Below are positions 26,560 to 34,442 of a stretch of DNA of 64,000 nt, in pieces. The stretch covers positions 372,001-436,000 of the forward strand of contig NZ_CP010552.1 in the NCBI RefSeq assembly GCF_001293165.1. The letters are read 5' to 3'. The stretch's first letter is position 1; every line of letters begins with the position of its first letter. This DNA comes from Candidatus Thioglobus autotrophicus. Lineage in GTDB: Bacteria; Pseudomonadota; Gammaproteobacteria; PS1; Pseudothioglobaceae. Below the pieces are notes generated by a model. It had not been told where the DNA came from. It worked only from the letters and a program-made list of their open reading frames with translations, and made no database searches. The position numbers and the translations under genes were made by a program.

Positions 26560-27189
26560 TCACTCATTTAAAATAATATCCGATAGTTGTGTAATATTCT
26601 CTAATTTTATTACATTTTTATCATTGCAGGTTCCATACCCCCATAAAGCATGTACATAATTTACATGGGCACGCTTTGCAGCCTCATAATCAACATCCAT
26701 ATCACCTATATAAAGCGTATCAGAAGCATTCATGTTTAGTTCTGACATTGCATACAATATGTGATCAGGCGCAGGTTTACCTTTTAAAGCATCATTAGGT
26801 GTTTGCACAATATCAAATGCAAAGCCAAGCAAGTCTAATATTTTTTGAGTTTTAATAGTATTTTTTGAAGTAACAATACCTATTTTAATATTATTATTGG
26901 CAAGTTGCCCTAATACAGACTCAACACCCTCATAAAATTCTACTTGATCAATTAATTGGGTAGAAACATCATTAAAAGTTTTCTCGATATCAGTTTGATC
27001 TACGTTGATATTTAAAATATCTAGAATATCTTTAAATGGCCTACCAATATTAGAAAAATAATCCTCAAATTCAACATTAACATCATGTCTTTCACAAACC
27101 GCGCCCCAAGACAACTCCATATTCCTCTTTGAGTTCAGCAATACTCCATCTAAATCAAACAAAATAAGTTTTTTACCTGGGAAATGCAT
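26560..27189 (-). CDS. HAD-superfamily phosphatase (phosphoglycolate-phosphatase-like)
   Basis: 209 aa, complete. Motif I FDLDGVLLNS with nucleophile D12 and acid D14, helical cap, motif II Thr/Ser in IGIVTSKN, motif III lysine in KGKPAPDH and motif IV GDMDVDYEAAK. The C-terminal half is present twice more as remnants at 16806 and 20275. It overlaps the start of the interrupted GT2 by eight bases. Soluble sugar-phosphate phosphatase; in this module it could dephosphorylate a phosphorylated lipid-sugar or precursor, which is inferred from position only. Confidence 0.88.
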   Translation of the reverse strand: MHFPGKKLILFDLDGVLLNSKRNMELSWGAVCERHDVNVEFEDYFSNIGRPFKDILDILNINVDQTDIEKTFNDVSTQLIDQVEFYEGVESVLGQLANNNIKIGIVTSKNTIKTQKILDLLGFAFDIVQTPNDALKGKPAPDHILYAMSELNMNASDTLYIGDMDVDYEAAKRAHVNYVHALWGYGTCNDKNVIKLENITQLSDIILNE

Positions 27190-27326
27190 CTATAGGACCA
27201 TTAAAGACAAAAAAACCATTTTTTAGAGTCGATTCCATTTCTGGCATATATATCCAATGAAGACAATGTATTGTTAAATATCGTAGTTTTATTATTCATC
27301 CTACCGCCCTTAATTTAGCACACTGG
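27190..27326. other. Short stretch without a convincing gene
   Basis: 137 bases between the HAD start and the tail of the IS-split gene. A 32-codon frame on the minus strand (27287 down to about 27189, starting M-N-N-K-T-T-I-F) has AGGGCGGTAGG just ahead of it but no recognisable product. No repeat or RNA structure seen. Confidence 0.4.
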
Positions 27327-27506
27327 TTATCCATGAAAAACATCCATTTTATCGTTATCAAAACAAAATACGACAGGTCGTGCCATAATTATTTTGTTCT
27401 TAATAATCAGCTGACTAGGATTAGGGAAATCCTTAATAGGCAATATAAACACTTGCTTAGACTTTAGGGTAATGCATTTTTCTATCCAAATACTGTCATT
27501 ATATAA
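27327..27506 (-). pseudogene. C-terminal part of the uncharacterised gene split by IS3 copy 2
   Basis: About 60 codons reading away from the 5' end of IS3 copy 2 (YNDSIWIEKCITLK... to DVFHG and stop). With the N-terminal part at 28811-29429 it gives a protein of about 265 residues, the same size as the neighbouring 261-aa gene, which also ends in a related segment. The orientation and order fit a single insertion. See the N-terminal entry. Confidence 0.6.
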
Positions 27507-28810
27507 CACCCCAATAAATTAAGACAACAATCTAAAATTTCTTATTTCGAACGAGTTAAACTTAACCCAACAATTCGGAGTAAAAAATTATGAGTAAAAA
27601 ACGTACAACCTACAGCTCAGCATTTAAAACAAAATTAGTACTTGAACTATTACAAAATGCAGATACCCTGGCAGAGATTGCCAGCAAGCATAACATTCTT
27701 CCACAAAACCTAGTGAACTGGAAGAAGACCTTCCTTGCCAACGCAGAGATTGCTATGGAGCCCTCTAAAGCAGTTAAAGAGTACAAGGAGGAGCTTATTA
27801 AATCACAAGAGAAGAACGAGCGCTTAACAGCGCTGGTAGGTAAAGTAACCGTAGAGAAGGAATGGTTAGCAAAAAAGCTAAAAAGCTTGGGCTCATCTAA
27901 ACTAAAACAATTAGTTGATCTCAAGCCATCACCAGCATCTATCTCTATTAATCATCAATGTCAGCTGCTTGGCATTAACAGAAGTGGCTTGTATTACAAG
28001 CCACGAGTTAACCACGCCAAGCAAACAATTAAGAGTCATATCACCAAGGTGTTTGAACAGATACCCATTTACGGCGAGAAGAAGGTGCATCAGCAACTGC
28101 TTGAGGATGGTATCAAGGTCAGCTTAAATACGGTAGCTCGCTACCGTCAAGAGTTGGGCTTAAAGGCTGTATTGGCCGTTAAACAAGTCAATACAACCAT
28201 GCCAATCAAAGAGCATAAGAAATACACCTATAAGCTCAGAGGGCTTAATATTAGCCATGCTAATCATGTCTGGAGTACCGACATCACCTACATCAAGATT
28301 GCCGGTGGCATGGTCTATATGGCAGCCATCATTGATTGGCACAGCAAAGCTGTGCTATCACACAGAATATCTAACACCATGGATGTTCAGTTAGTGATGA
28401 GTGTGCTCAATGATGCACTAGCTAAGTATCCATATCCAGAGATCTTTAACACCGATCAAGGTAGCCAGTACACCAGTGAGATACACACTCAAAGGCTTAA
28501 AAATCTAGGTATTACTATATCCATGGATGGTAGGGGTAGAGCCACAGATAATATCTGCATTGAGCGCTTCTGGCGAAGCGCCAAATGCGAAAGAATCTAT
28601 TTGAACGAATACCAAAATATCAATGAGTTAACCACTGATGTAGATGACTATATTGAGTTTTACAACCATCGAAGATTCCATCAAACGCTAGACTACAAAA
28701 AACCAATGGACGTGTACCAAGAAAGTATAAAATTAAACCAGAATAAGAAGAAGGCCTCTTAGGATGTTCTATATAAGAAATTTTAAAAAGTTGTCAGAGG
28801 TTTTGGGGTG
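27507..28810 (+). mobile_element. IS3-family insertion sequence, copy 2 (1304 bp)
   Basis: Complete. Ends CACCCCAATAAATTAAGACA at the left and the related repeat ending GGGGTG at the right. Flanked by ATAA on both sides (27503-27506, 28811-28814), which is TTAT on the other strand and so the same flank as copies 1 and 3. It splits an uncharacterised gene. The internal part is nearly identical to copy 3. Confidence 0.95.
27590..28762 (+). CDS. IS3-family transposase, single uninterrupted ORF
   Basis: 390 aa. N-terminal helix-turn-helix (residues 5-45, FKTKLVLELLQ...LAEIASKHNI), a coiled-coil linker (about 60-100) and an integrase core with D231 (STDITYI), D289 (NTDQGSQY) and E325 (IERFWRS). 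Most IS3 elements make OrfAB by a -1 frameshift; here OrfA and OrfB equivalents are one continuous frame. GGAG lies nine bases before the ATG. Identical protein to copy 3, so likely active. Confidence 0.96.
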   Translation: MSKKRTTYSSAFKTKLVLELLQNADTLAEIASKHNILPQNLVNWKKTFLANAEIAMEPSKAVKEYKEELIKSQEKNERLTALVGKVTVEKEWLAKKLKSLGSSKLKQLVDLKPSPASISINHQCQLLGINRSGLYYKPRVNHAKQTIKSHITKVFEQIPIYGEKKVHQQLLEDGIKVSLNTVARYRQELGLKAVLAVKQVNTTMPIKEHKKYTYKLRGLNISHANHVWSTDITYIKIAGGMVYMAAIIDWHSKAVLSHRISNTMDVQLVMSVLNDALAKYPYPEIFNTDQGSQYTSEIHTQRLKNLGITISMDGRGRATDNICIERFWRSAKCERIYLNEYQNINELTTDVDDYIEFYNHRRFHQTLDYKKPMDVYQESIKLNQNKKKAS

Positions 28811-29429
28811 ATAAATTAAAATCTATTACTTTAAATTCAACCTTTTTATTTTTTGAACTGGCATTGACCAAAGCAATTTCATAAGCTTTGCCCATCTCCA
28901 ACAAATACTGTAAATTATATTGCCTGTTTAAAAAACTACTGCCACTTAACAGTGCTAGGCTATCATCAATCGCATCTAAATTTCCGTGCACATAAGCGCA
29001 CAAAGGTGCATTTTTGTACTGATAGCTTACATAGCCACGCTCTGCAATAAATGATTGAAGCTTCAATATGCTATTCGGTATTTTTTTATGAAAAACACAG
29101 AAAGTTCCGTAATCACTGGGCAACTGTTTTAGCGTTGATAGCACTTTAGAGATATCTAATACTTGTCGATATAAACCGCTTAACTCAATTGACTTCTGAT
29201 GGAAATTTTCACCATTGTTATCAAAAAAAACAATATCTACTTGATGTTGCCCTTCATCGCCAAATAGACTTGCCAAATCTAATAATTCAAAATAAGTATT
29301 CCAATCTTGATTACATCGCCAAACAAACAAGTCGCTAATCACTGATTGCGGGTTATTAGGTTTTTTCGTTAGTGGCTGGGCCAATACCCAAGGCGCTTTC
29401 TTTACTTTTCTTAATAAGTTATTAATCAT
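28811..29429 (-). pseudogene. Uncharacterised glycan-locus gene, N-terminal part, split by IS3 copy 2
   Basis: About 205 native codons, then the frame enters the IS end and stops. Starts MINNLLRKVKKAPWVLA; no signal peptide or membrane helix. I do not recognise the family. The part before the break (YEIALVNASSKNKKVEFKVIDFN) looks like a beta-sandwich strand pair and continues well into the tail fragment at 27506 (YNDSIWIEKCITLKSK). The 261-aa gene immediately upstream overlaps its start by four bases and has a similar size and C-terminal pattern, so the two may be diverged paralogues that worked as a pair. Confidence 0.6.
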
Positions 29430-30211
29430 TTCTTAAGCTGAGAAAGCCAGTATTCTTTTATCTGTTTTTGAGCACCAAAGCGATTACCGTGTACTACTAA
29501 TGATGCAGGTGGGTGAGTATGCTCCAGACTCAATATTTCTCCACAATTATAGCTTGAAAAGTATAATGGAATAGATGCCATTTCTCGACAAATAATGACG
29601 GGTAAGCTTTTCTCATTAAACCCCATATCATTCAATGAGATTATATTTATCTGATTACTATAAGCGCTTTGAATTTTCTTAAGTTCCTTACTATGAGCAT
29701 CATAAATCTCCACTACTACCTTTCTACTTTCTGGTATTTTTTCCAAATTCATAAGCAAGACATAGTTTTCAACACCCAAACCAAATTGAAGAAACGGTGA
29801 AAATGTCAATAATGATGCCTGCGACGGAAAAGGATTAATCTCACCTTGATAAACAGTTGTTGTAAATGAAGATTTTAGGCCTAGAGTCGCACGAGACATC
29901 GGCATATAAGTATGGCTACAATTCAATACTGGCAGCTCTGCACTCGTCCTAGGTAACTCTTCTTTAGACAAAGATAGCAATGCTAGTGCACCATCAGGGA
30001 TTAAATCAGAAATGTCATTATGCTTCACGACTTTGTAATCCTGATATGCTAATTTTTCCAAGGCTACGCTATACCATAAATCATCTTTAATATAAGTCAA
30101 GCTAACAGTCTGCTCGCACTTATCCACTAACTCCCAATTATTTGGCGAAAAATTGTAAAGCGTAGTGCTCCCAGTGCAATAAGGGGCTTTTAATATTGGA
30201 AAATATGACAT
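29426..30211 (-). CDS. Uncharacterised protein in polysaccharide locus
   Basis: 261 aa, soluble, no known motif recognised. N-terminal APYCTGSTTLYNFSPNNWE; mid region SRATLGLKSSFTTTVYQGEINPF; C-terminal SLEHTHPPASLVVHGNRFG. The alternating hydrophobic pattern suggests a mostly beta structure. It overlaps the start of the IS-split gene by four bases. Part of its N-terminus (CTGxTTLYNF) is repeated as a frameshifted remnant near 31940-32000, so the family has been copied within this locus. It may be a carbohydrate-modifying or binding protein; no function is assigned. Confidence 0.6.
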   Translation of the reverse strand: MSYFPILKAPYCTGSTTLYNFSPNNWELVDKCEQTVSLTYIKDDLWYSVALEKLAYQDYKVVKHNDISDLIPDGALALLSLSKEELPRTSAELPVLNCSHTYMPMSRATLGLKSSFTTTVYQGEINPFPSQASLLTFSPFLQFGLGVENYVLLMNLEKIPESRKVVVEIYDAHSKELKKIQSAYSNQINIISLNDMGFNEKSLPVIICREMASIPLYFSSYNCGEILSLEHTHPPASLVVHGNRFGAQKQIKEYWLSQLKK

Positions 30212-30248
30212 TACCCCTCCCTAATCCTACTTGACTGTATTATTTTAA

Positions 30249-30398
30249 TCACTTACCCTGTCTGCAAAAAATAACTACGGTCTCTAAATCTTTATCTCTC
30301 ATCTTGCGCCACTTTCTGCCAATAAAGCTACTCCAATAAAATCTAGTAAAGTGCTTGGAAATTTTCCCTAAAATAAATCTAACAATTGCATCTTTCAA
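30249..30398 (-). pseudogene. N-terminal remnant of a methyltransferase-like gene
   Basis: 49 codons from a TTG at 30398, which has a strong GGAGAGAGAGG just ahead, to TGA at 30249. The segment ISKHFTRFYWSSFIGRKWRKMRD aligns with the N-terminus of the methyltransferase at 19354-20031 (HKKFTRFFWANSWGAKWHNERD), about 40% identical over 35 residues. The SAM-binding fold is missing. A relic of recombination between cassettes rather than a working small protein. Confidence 0.5.
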
Positions 30399-30409
30399 AC
30401 CTCTCTCTC

Positions 30410-31846
30410 CTAATTTTTTTTAAAAAATTTTAATAAAATCCTTCTATTTGCAGTGTTCAAACTTGATACATAAATATACATAAAGACTAGGAATATTTTG
30501 GAAAAGAGTAATAAATAACCATTTGTATTAACTACATCCATCTCGTTTAACAATGAGAACACCATGGAAAACAGATATACAGCATAAGCTATGAAAATTG
30601 ATTTCAAATCCCAATATATTTTGATATATTTCTGTGCAAACAAAAAACCCATTATTGTTGATATAGCAGTAGTAATAGTAACTGCCCATGCTGCACCAAA
30701 AATACCCCAGTAAGAAATAAAAATAGCGTTTAAAATGATACCAATAATCAGTGAAAATAATGCTAAATATACAATAATAAGTGCCTTTTTAGCTTGAATC
30801 AACTGAGATCCAGTGATAATTCCAAAGAATATAACAGCATAATTTATAGATAAAATAATAACAACCTCAGACAGATTTACATACTTGTCTGAGAAAAATA
30901 TAGTCAAAATATCTGCAGAAAATAATCCAAATAACAGCGCTACGAATATACTTAAATAAAAAAAAGGCAGAATATAATCGTTTATCTCACTAGAATTATT
31001 TTGGTGTTTATTAGCAAATAATTTTCGATGAAATTCAGGTTTAAATACTTTATCAAGAGCCACCATAACCTGAAAAACTACTAACGCAATACTTTGTCCT
31101 ATATGGTACACTCCGACCAAGGCTGTGGAGCCAACTGCACCTAGCATTATCTTATCAAGCTTTGAACTTAGCACACCTAAAAATATTCTTGGCGTTAATG
31201 GCAATGATATTTTTAACATTTCCCTCAAAAGTTTCTTATTAAAGGAAAAATGCGATTCTTGATAATAAACCAGCATCAATAACAACAAGATATTTGAAAT
31301 CAACATGCCATAAGCCAACGATAGTACTTTAAGTTGAGCAAAATGTAGCAAGACTATAACCACAATAAAATTAGCAATTGTCCTTATTAAAGTAAATTGC
31401 ACATAACGATTAGCAAGCCCTGTATTCTTTAAAAAAATAAGGTAATACTCCGATAATTCACTCAAAGCGATACCAAGAAAAATCCATAACAATAAATGAC
31501 TTTGACTTAAGTCACTTGATATTAACTGTTCTATATCCGACTCAAAAATCCATAAAAAACCAAAGATAATAATTAGATTAACTGCGACAAAAAGTAGTGC
31601 GGAATGTAAAAGTTGTGCAGATTTATCGGTTTTCTCATATGCAAAAAAGGTGCGTTCGTAGCCTCCTTTTAAACCAAAGTTTGCCAAACTAGTCGAAAAT
31701 ATTATCCAAACTTGTATTAGTGCGAACTGCCCTAACTCATCGGGTGTTAGATAATGTGTGGTAAACATCAACAATACCAATCCAAATATGCTGCTGATAG
31801 CAGTTTGAAACAAGTAAAGTGTGGTTTTTTTTATCGACTCAATCAT
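30410..31846 (-). CDS. wzx: Wzx-type O-antigen/polysaccharide flippase
   Basis: 478 aa polysaccharide-transporter (MOP superfamily) protein with 12-14 hydrophobic helices. N-terminal TTLYLFQTAISSIFGLVLLMFTTHYLTPDELGQF is characteristic of Wzx/RfbX, as are the later KISLPLTPRIF and GAVGSTALVGVYHIG. It translocates the undecaprenyl-PP-linked repeat unit to the periplasm. The start codon follows a remnant by one base. No clear Wzy or Wzz was identified in the window, though several multi-pass proteins could be Wzy. The ABC flippase at 49504 is a second possible export route. Confidence 0.9.
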   Translation of the reverse strand: MIESIKKTTLYLFQTAISSIFGLVLLMFTTHYLTPDELGQFALIQVWIIFSTSLANFGLKGGYERTFFAYEKTDKSAQLLHSALLFVAVNLIIIFGFLWIFESDIEQLISSDLSQSHLLLWIFLGIALSELSEYYLIFLKNTGLANRYVQFTLIRTIANFIVVIVLLHFAQLKVLSLAYGMLISNILLLLMLVYYQESHFSFNKKLLREMLKISLPLTPRIFLGVLSSKLDKIMLGAVGSTALVGVYHIGQSIALVVFQVMVALDKVFKPEFHRKLFANKHQNNSSEINDYILPFFYLSIFVALLFGLFSADILTIFFSDKYVNLSEVVIILSINYAVIFFGIITGSQLIQAKKALIIVYLALFSLIIGIILNAIFISYWGIFGAAWAVTITTAISTIMGFLFAQKYIKIYWDLKSIFIAYAVYLFSMVFSLLNEMDVVNTNGYLLLFSKIFLVFMYIYVSSLNTANRRILLKFFKKN

Positions 31847-31847
31847 T

Positions 31848-32000
31848 TTAAAAAATTTCTATCCACTCTTTGAATTCATTAATGCCATACCCAACATCTG
31901 TGTAACTTAAATTATCAGCCTGTGTGGCTTTTTTATAAACAGACTCCCAATTATGGATGAAAATTATAAAGTGTCGTCTGCCCGGTACAATGCAGGCCTG
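31848..32000 (-). pseudogene. Composite remnant: 261-aa-gene N-terminus joined to an epimerase C-terminus
   Basis: Reading leftwards, about 20 codons resemble the N-terminus of the gene at 29426-30211 (LHCTGQTTLYNFHP against YCTGSTTLYNFSP), then a one- or two-base frame change leads to NWESVYKKATQAD and GYGINEFKEWIEIF before a stop. The last part looks like the C-terminus of an NDP-sugar epimerase (the G-I-x2-F-x2-W ending). No open frame covers a whole domain. Identification of the second part is tentative. Confidence 0.45.
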
Positions 32001-32022
32001 AAAGAATAGAATAATAGTATAT

Positions 32023-32816
32023 TTAGTCTCTAATCCAAAGTTGATTATATTGACTACTATTCTCCAATAAAATATGTTTTTCTGATAATGTTAACCCGGC
32101 GTCTAATAGATACTTTTCGGACTGCTTACTTTGCTCTATAAAACTCTCATCAATTTCTACTAAAACACTTTTAACTGTTTTTAATATATGGCTAGCACCT
32201 TCTAAAATAAGATGTTCAATACCATCCACATCAATTTTAATATAATCCGGGCTAAGTATATTAAAAGTACCTATTGCATTATCGGCGCTCAATCCTAAAA
32301 TACTATATTCAAATGAAGTATTAAAATTCTCACCATATTGATCAAAATCTACGCCAAATGCAGACAATGCACCCCCCAAACCGGGTTATTCATCTTAAAT
32401 AAATTAAAATTGGTAATATTGCTCAAAGCCAATGGGAAAATAACAACTTTTTCTTGTAATTGATTTGCATGGATATTTTTTGCTAAAAATTCTAAATTAA
32501 ATACTGAAGGTTCAAAAGCAAAAACTCGTGCATTTTTTTTCTTTGCCGCATAAATAGAATAAAGCCCGATATTTGCCCCGATATCCCACACTACCGCATT
32601 ATTATCAAAAGAATCAATCCAATCTAGGGTTTCTGGCTCTTTCATGGCAAAGGTTCTAATTCTATAACGAATGAGTGCATTTGGTGCAAAAAATGTCATG
32701 TCAATGCCATTATATTTAATGCGCTGTTTTTTGTTAATCAGGCGATTAATTATTCTTTGTTCTAATGTCTCCATGCGATATATTAATGAAGATTTAATTT
32801 TTGTAAAAATACTCAT
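32023..32816 (-). pseudogene. FkbM-family methyltransferase with a frameshift
   Basis: Two overlapping frames together give about 264 residues of an FkbM-type SAM methyltransferase. The N-terminal part (32349-32816) has the SAM motif VVWDIGANIGLYSIY and AFEPSVFNLEFL. The C-terminal part (32023 to about 32379) has DYIKIDVDGIEHLILEGA, the family's diagnostic block. The frames meet at a run of six G (plus-strand C at 32372-32377); one more G would restore N-P-V-W-G-G-A-L-S-A-F. Either a recent inactivation, slippage-based switching, or a sequencing error in a homopolymer. Confidence 0.88.
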
Positions 32817-32900
32817 GTCAAAAAAGATAAATGAGAGTCATTATATTATAAATATTCTTGTAGACCGACCGCTAATAACAATTAGATAAAGTAGTCTCTA

Positions 32901-34433
32901 TCAATTAATTCCTTCAACCCATTGTTGCAACTCATCAATACTGACTAATATAGGTATACCATGCGCAGCTCTGTCATCTGCTTGGACAATACCACTAGGG
33001 TCATAGAAAACTGAAGGTCTTCCCTCGTGTTTTGCAATCAAAGCTGTAGATGTAAATGGCATCGATATACATGCCTTGGTTTTTTTAATTACCTGTGTGG
33101 CGTCTATATCAGGATCAATTTCAATATAATTTGGTTGTTTCTTTAATTTTTTTAGATTCTGCATATACTCTTCATGTGCATTTTTGTTTTTGCGCTTTAT
33201 TTTATGCGCCATAATCACATCATTCTTTTCTAACACCGAATATATATCATCTAGAAATTGATTTGCAATCTTTGGGGTGTAATATTCACTTCCCAAACCT
33301 AATGAAACATAAACATCTTCATTATTTGGCGTTACATCAAATACTGCAATTGAGTTTAATGAGACATCAATCACCCCACCACTAGATGAGGTCCATATTG
33401 GCCCAACTTCTTCTATGATTGATTTATGATGACCAAATCTTTTTAGAAAATCTGTTTGAAATTTATCCCATACTAAATAGTGAGACCAGCTCATTAAATG
33501 CCTAGGACGCTGAATAGGATAGCCTGATTTGGTTTTAAAATTCTCAGTATTGGTAGAATAAAAATAAAATAAAATTCTTGAGCCTTTGTCCTCCGCCGCA
33601 TAAGTCCATATCGGCCTATAGTAAGGCCCAGAACTATGAAATAAGTAATCTCTAGCTAACTCCTTATCATTGGCTAAATTAACCCTTAATAGCTTTAATA
33701 ATTCACCAAGTAATATAGCTGAATAAGGCTTAATAAAAATAAAAAAGAGGCTGTAAAAAATTAAATAAACTTGTAGAAAAAAATATCTCGCAATTTGAAT
33801 GCCTTCGAGATTTGGCAATCCATCAATATAAAAAACCTGTAAATTATTATATTTATAGTCACTCAAATTAGGTGCGCTATGGGCAATTGTATCAACATTT
33901 TTCACTCTTCCTTTCCACTTTAAATACCAATTAACAATATTATAGGTCTTGCTATTAGTCGGTAAGCTATCCTTTCCAATATCATGAAAAAATACATACT
34001 CTCTTAATATTTTCTTACTGTTAATTAAATAAATAATACTTTTAAACCCTTGTATTACGCCATATGCCCAAAGTAAAAATACATATCCTTGCCATAATAA
34101 GGCACAAGACAACCTATCAACTTGAACTTCCTGTTTGATTAATGCACTACGCCACTCTTTTGGTAATGGGCACCTTAATGGCTTATTTGCGCCAATACTA
34201 TAAAGTATCGCCTTGTTAAAAGAATAACCTAAAACTCTCACTGTTAAAAACTGACGAATAGATAGTTCAGTATTAAAATCATGTTTACACGGAAACCCCT
34301 TTAATACTATCGTATTATTAAGTTTAGTTCTTGATAAGATATCTACTAATTTCAACAAAAAATCTAACTTATTGTCATTTTTAAGTTGCTTATAGCCTTT
34401 TTTTATTAACCCTTTTCTCTTCTTATTCATCAT
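32901..34433 (-). CDS. Large surface-polysaccharide protein, probably glycosyltransferase-like
   Basis: 510 aa, not assigned with confidence. Two hydrophobic stretches (about 112-132 and 222-242) may be peripheral membrane contacts. The C-terminal half looks like a GT-B donor domain: YVSLGLGSEYYTPK (about 380), DVIMAHKIKRKNKNAHEEYMQ, then a late TKACISMPFTSTALIAKHEGRPSVFYDP of the kind that closes the nucleotide-sugar site in sialyl/Kdo-type transferases. The nonulosonate genes in the locus would supply such CMP-sugars. Its start is nine bases from IS3 copy 3, which separates it from any upstream promoter. Confidence 0.5.
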   Translation of the reverse strand: MMNKKRKGLIKKGYKQLKNDNKLDFLLKLVDILSRTKLNNTIVLKGFPCKHDFNTELSIRQFLTVRVLGYSFNKAILYSIGANKPLRCPLPKEWRSALIKQEVQVDRLSCALLWQGYVFLLWAYGVIQGFKSIIYLINSKKILREYVFFHDIGKDSLPTNSKTYNIVNWYLKWKGRVKNVDTIAHSAPNLSDYKYNNLQVFYIDGLPNLEGIQIARYFFLQVYLIFYSLFFIFIKPYSAILLGELLKLLRVNLANDKELARDYLFHSSGPYYRPIWTYAAEDKGSRILFYFYSTNTENFKTKSGYPIQRPRHLMSWSHYLVWDKFQTDFLKRFGHHKSIIEEVGPIWTSSSGGVIDVSLNSIAVFDVTPNNEDVYVSLGLGSEYYTPKIANQFLDDIYSVLEKNDVIMAHKIKRKNKNAHEEYMQNLKKLKKQPNYIEIDPDIDATQVIKKTKACISMPFTSTALIAKHEGRPSVFYDPSGIVQADDRAAHGIPILVSIDELQQWVEGIN

Positions 34434-34442
34434 CTAATTTAT

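Larger units (their letters stand above)
24866..26567 (-). pseudogene. GT2 polyprenyl-phosphate glycosyltransferase interrupted by IS1595 copy 2
   Basis: Removing the IS (25565-26304) and one copy of the 8-bp duplication restores one open frame of about 317 codons, with the junction reading A-D-I-Y-I-M-A-D-A-D. That is the metal-binding DADL region of a dolichol-phosphate-mannose-synthase-like GT2. The 5' part has VVVILPAYNERLT and IDNNSNDGT. The 3' part has SGYRVFNKKF and two C-terminal helices (about 220-285). The interrupted copy is split exactly at the catalytic motif and is almost certainly inactive. It overlapped the HAD gene by eight bases upstream. Role: load a sugar on the polyprenyl phosphate for the downstream oxidoreductase, SDR and GtrA. 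Confidence 0.93.

Noticed and set aside
18767-27506. Idea that the fragment at 27327-27506 is the missing C-terminus of the truncated oxygenase at 18767-19299
   Set aside because: Both pieces touch the same (5') end of an IS3 copy, which one insertion or recombination between copies cannot produce. The fragment fits the gene broken by IS3 copy 2 instead.
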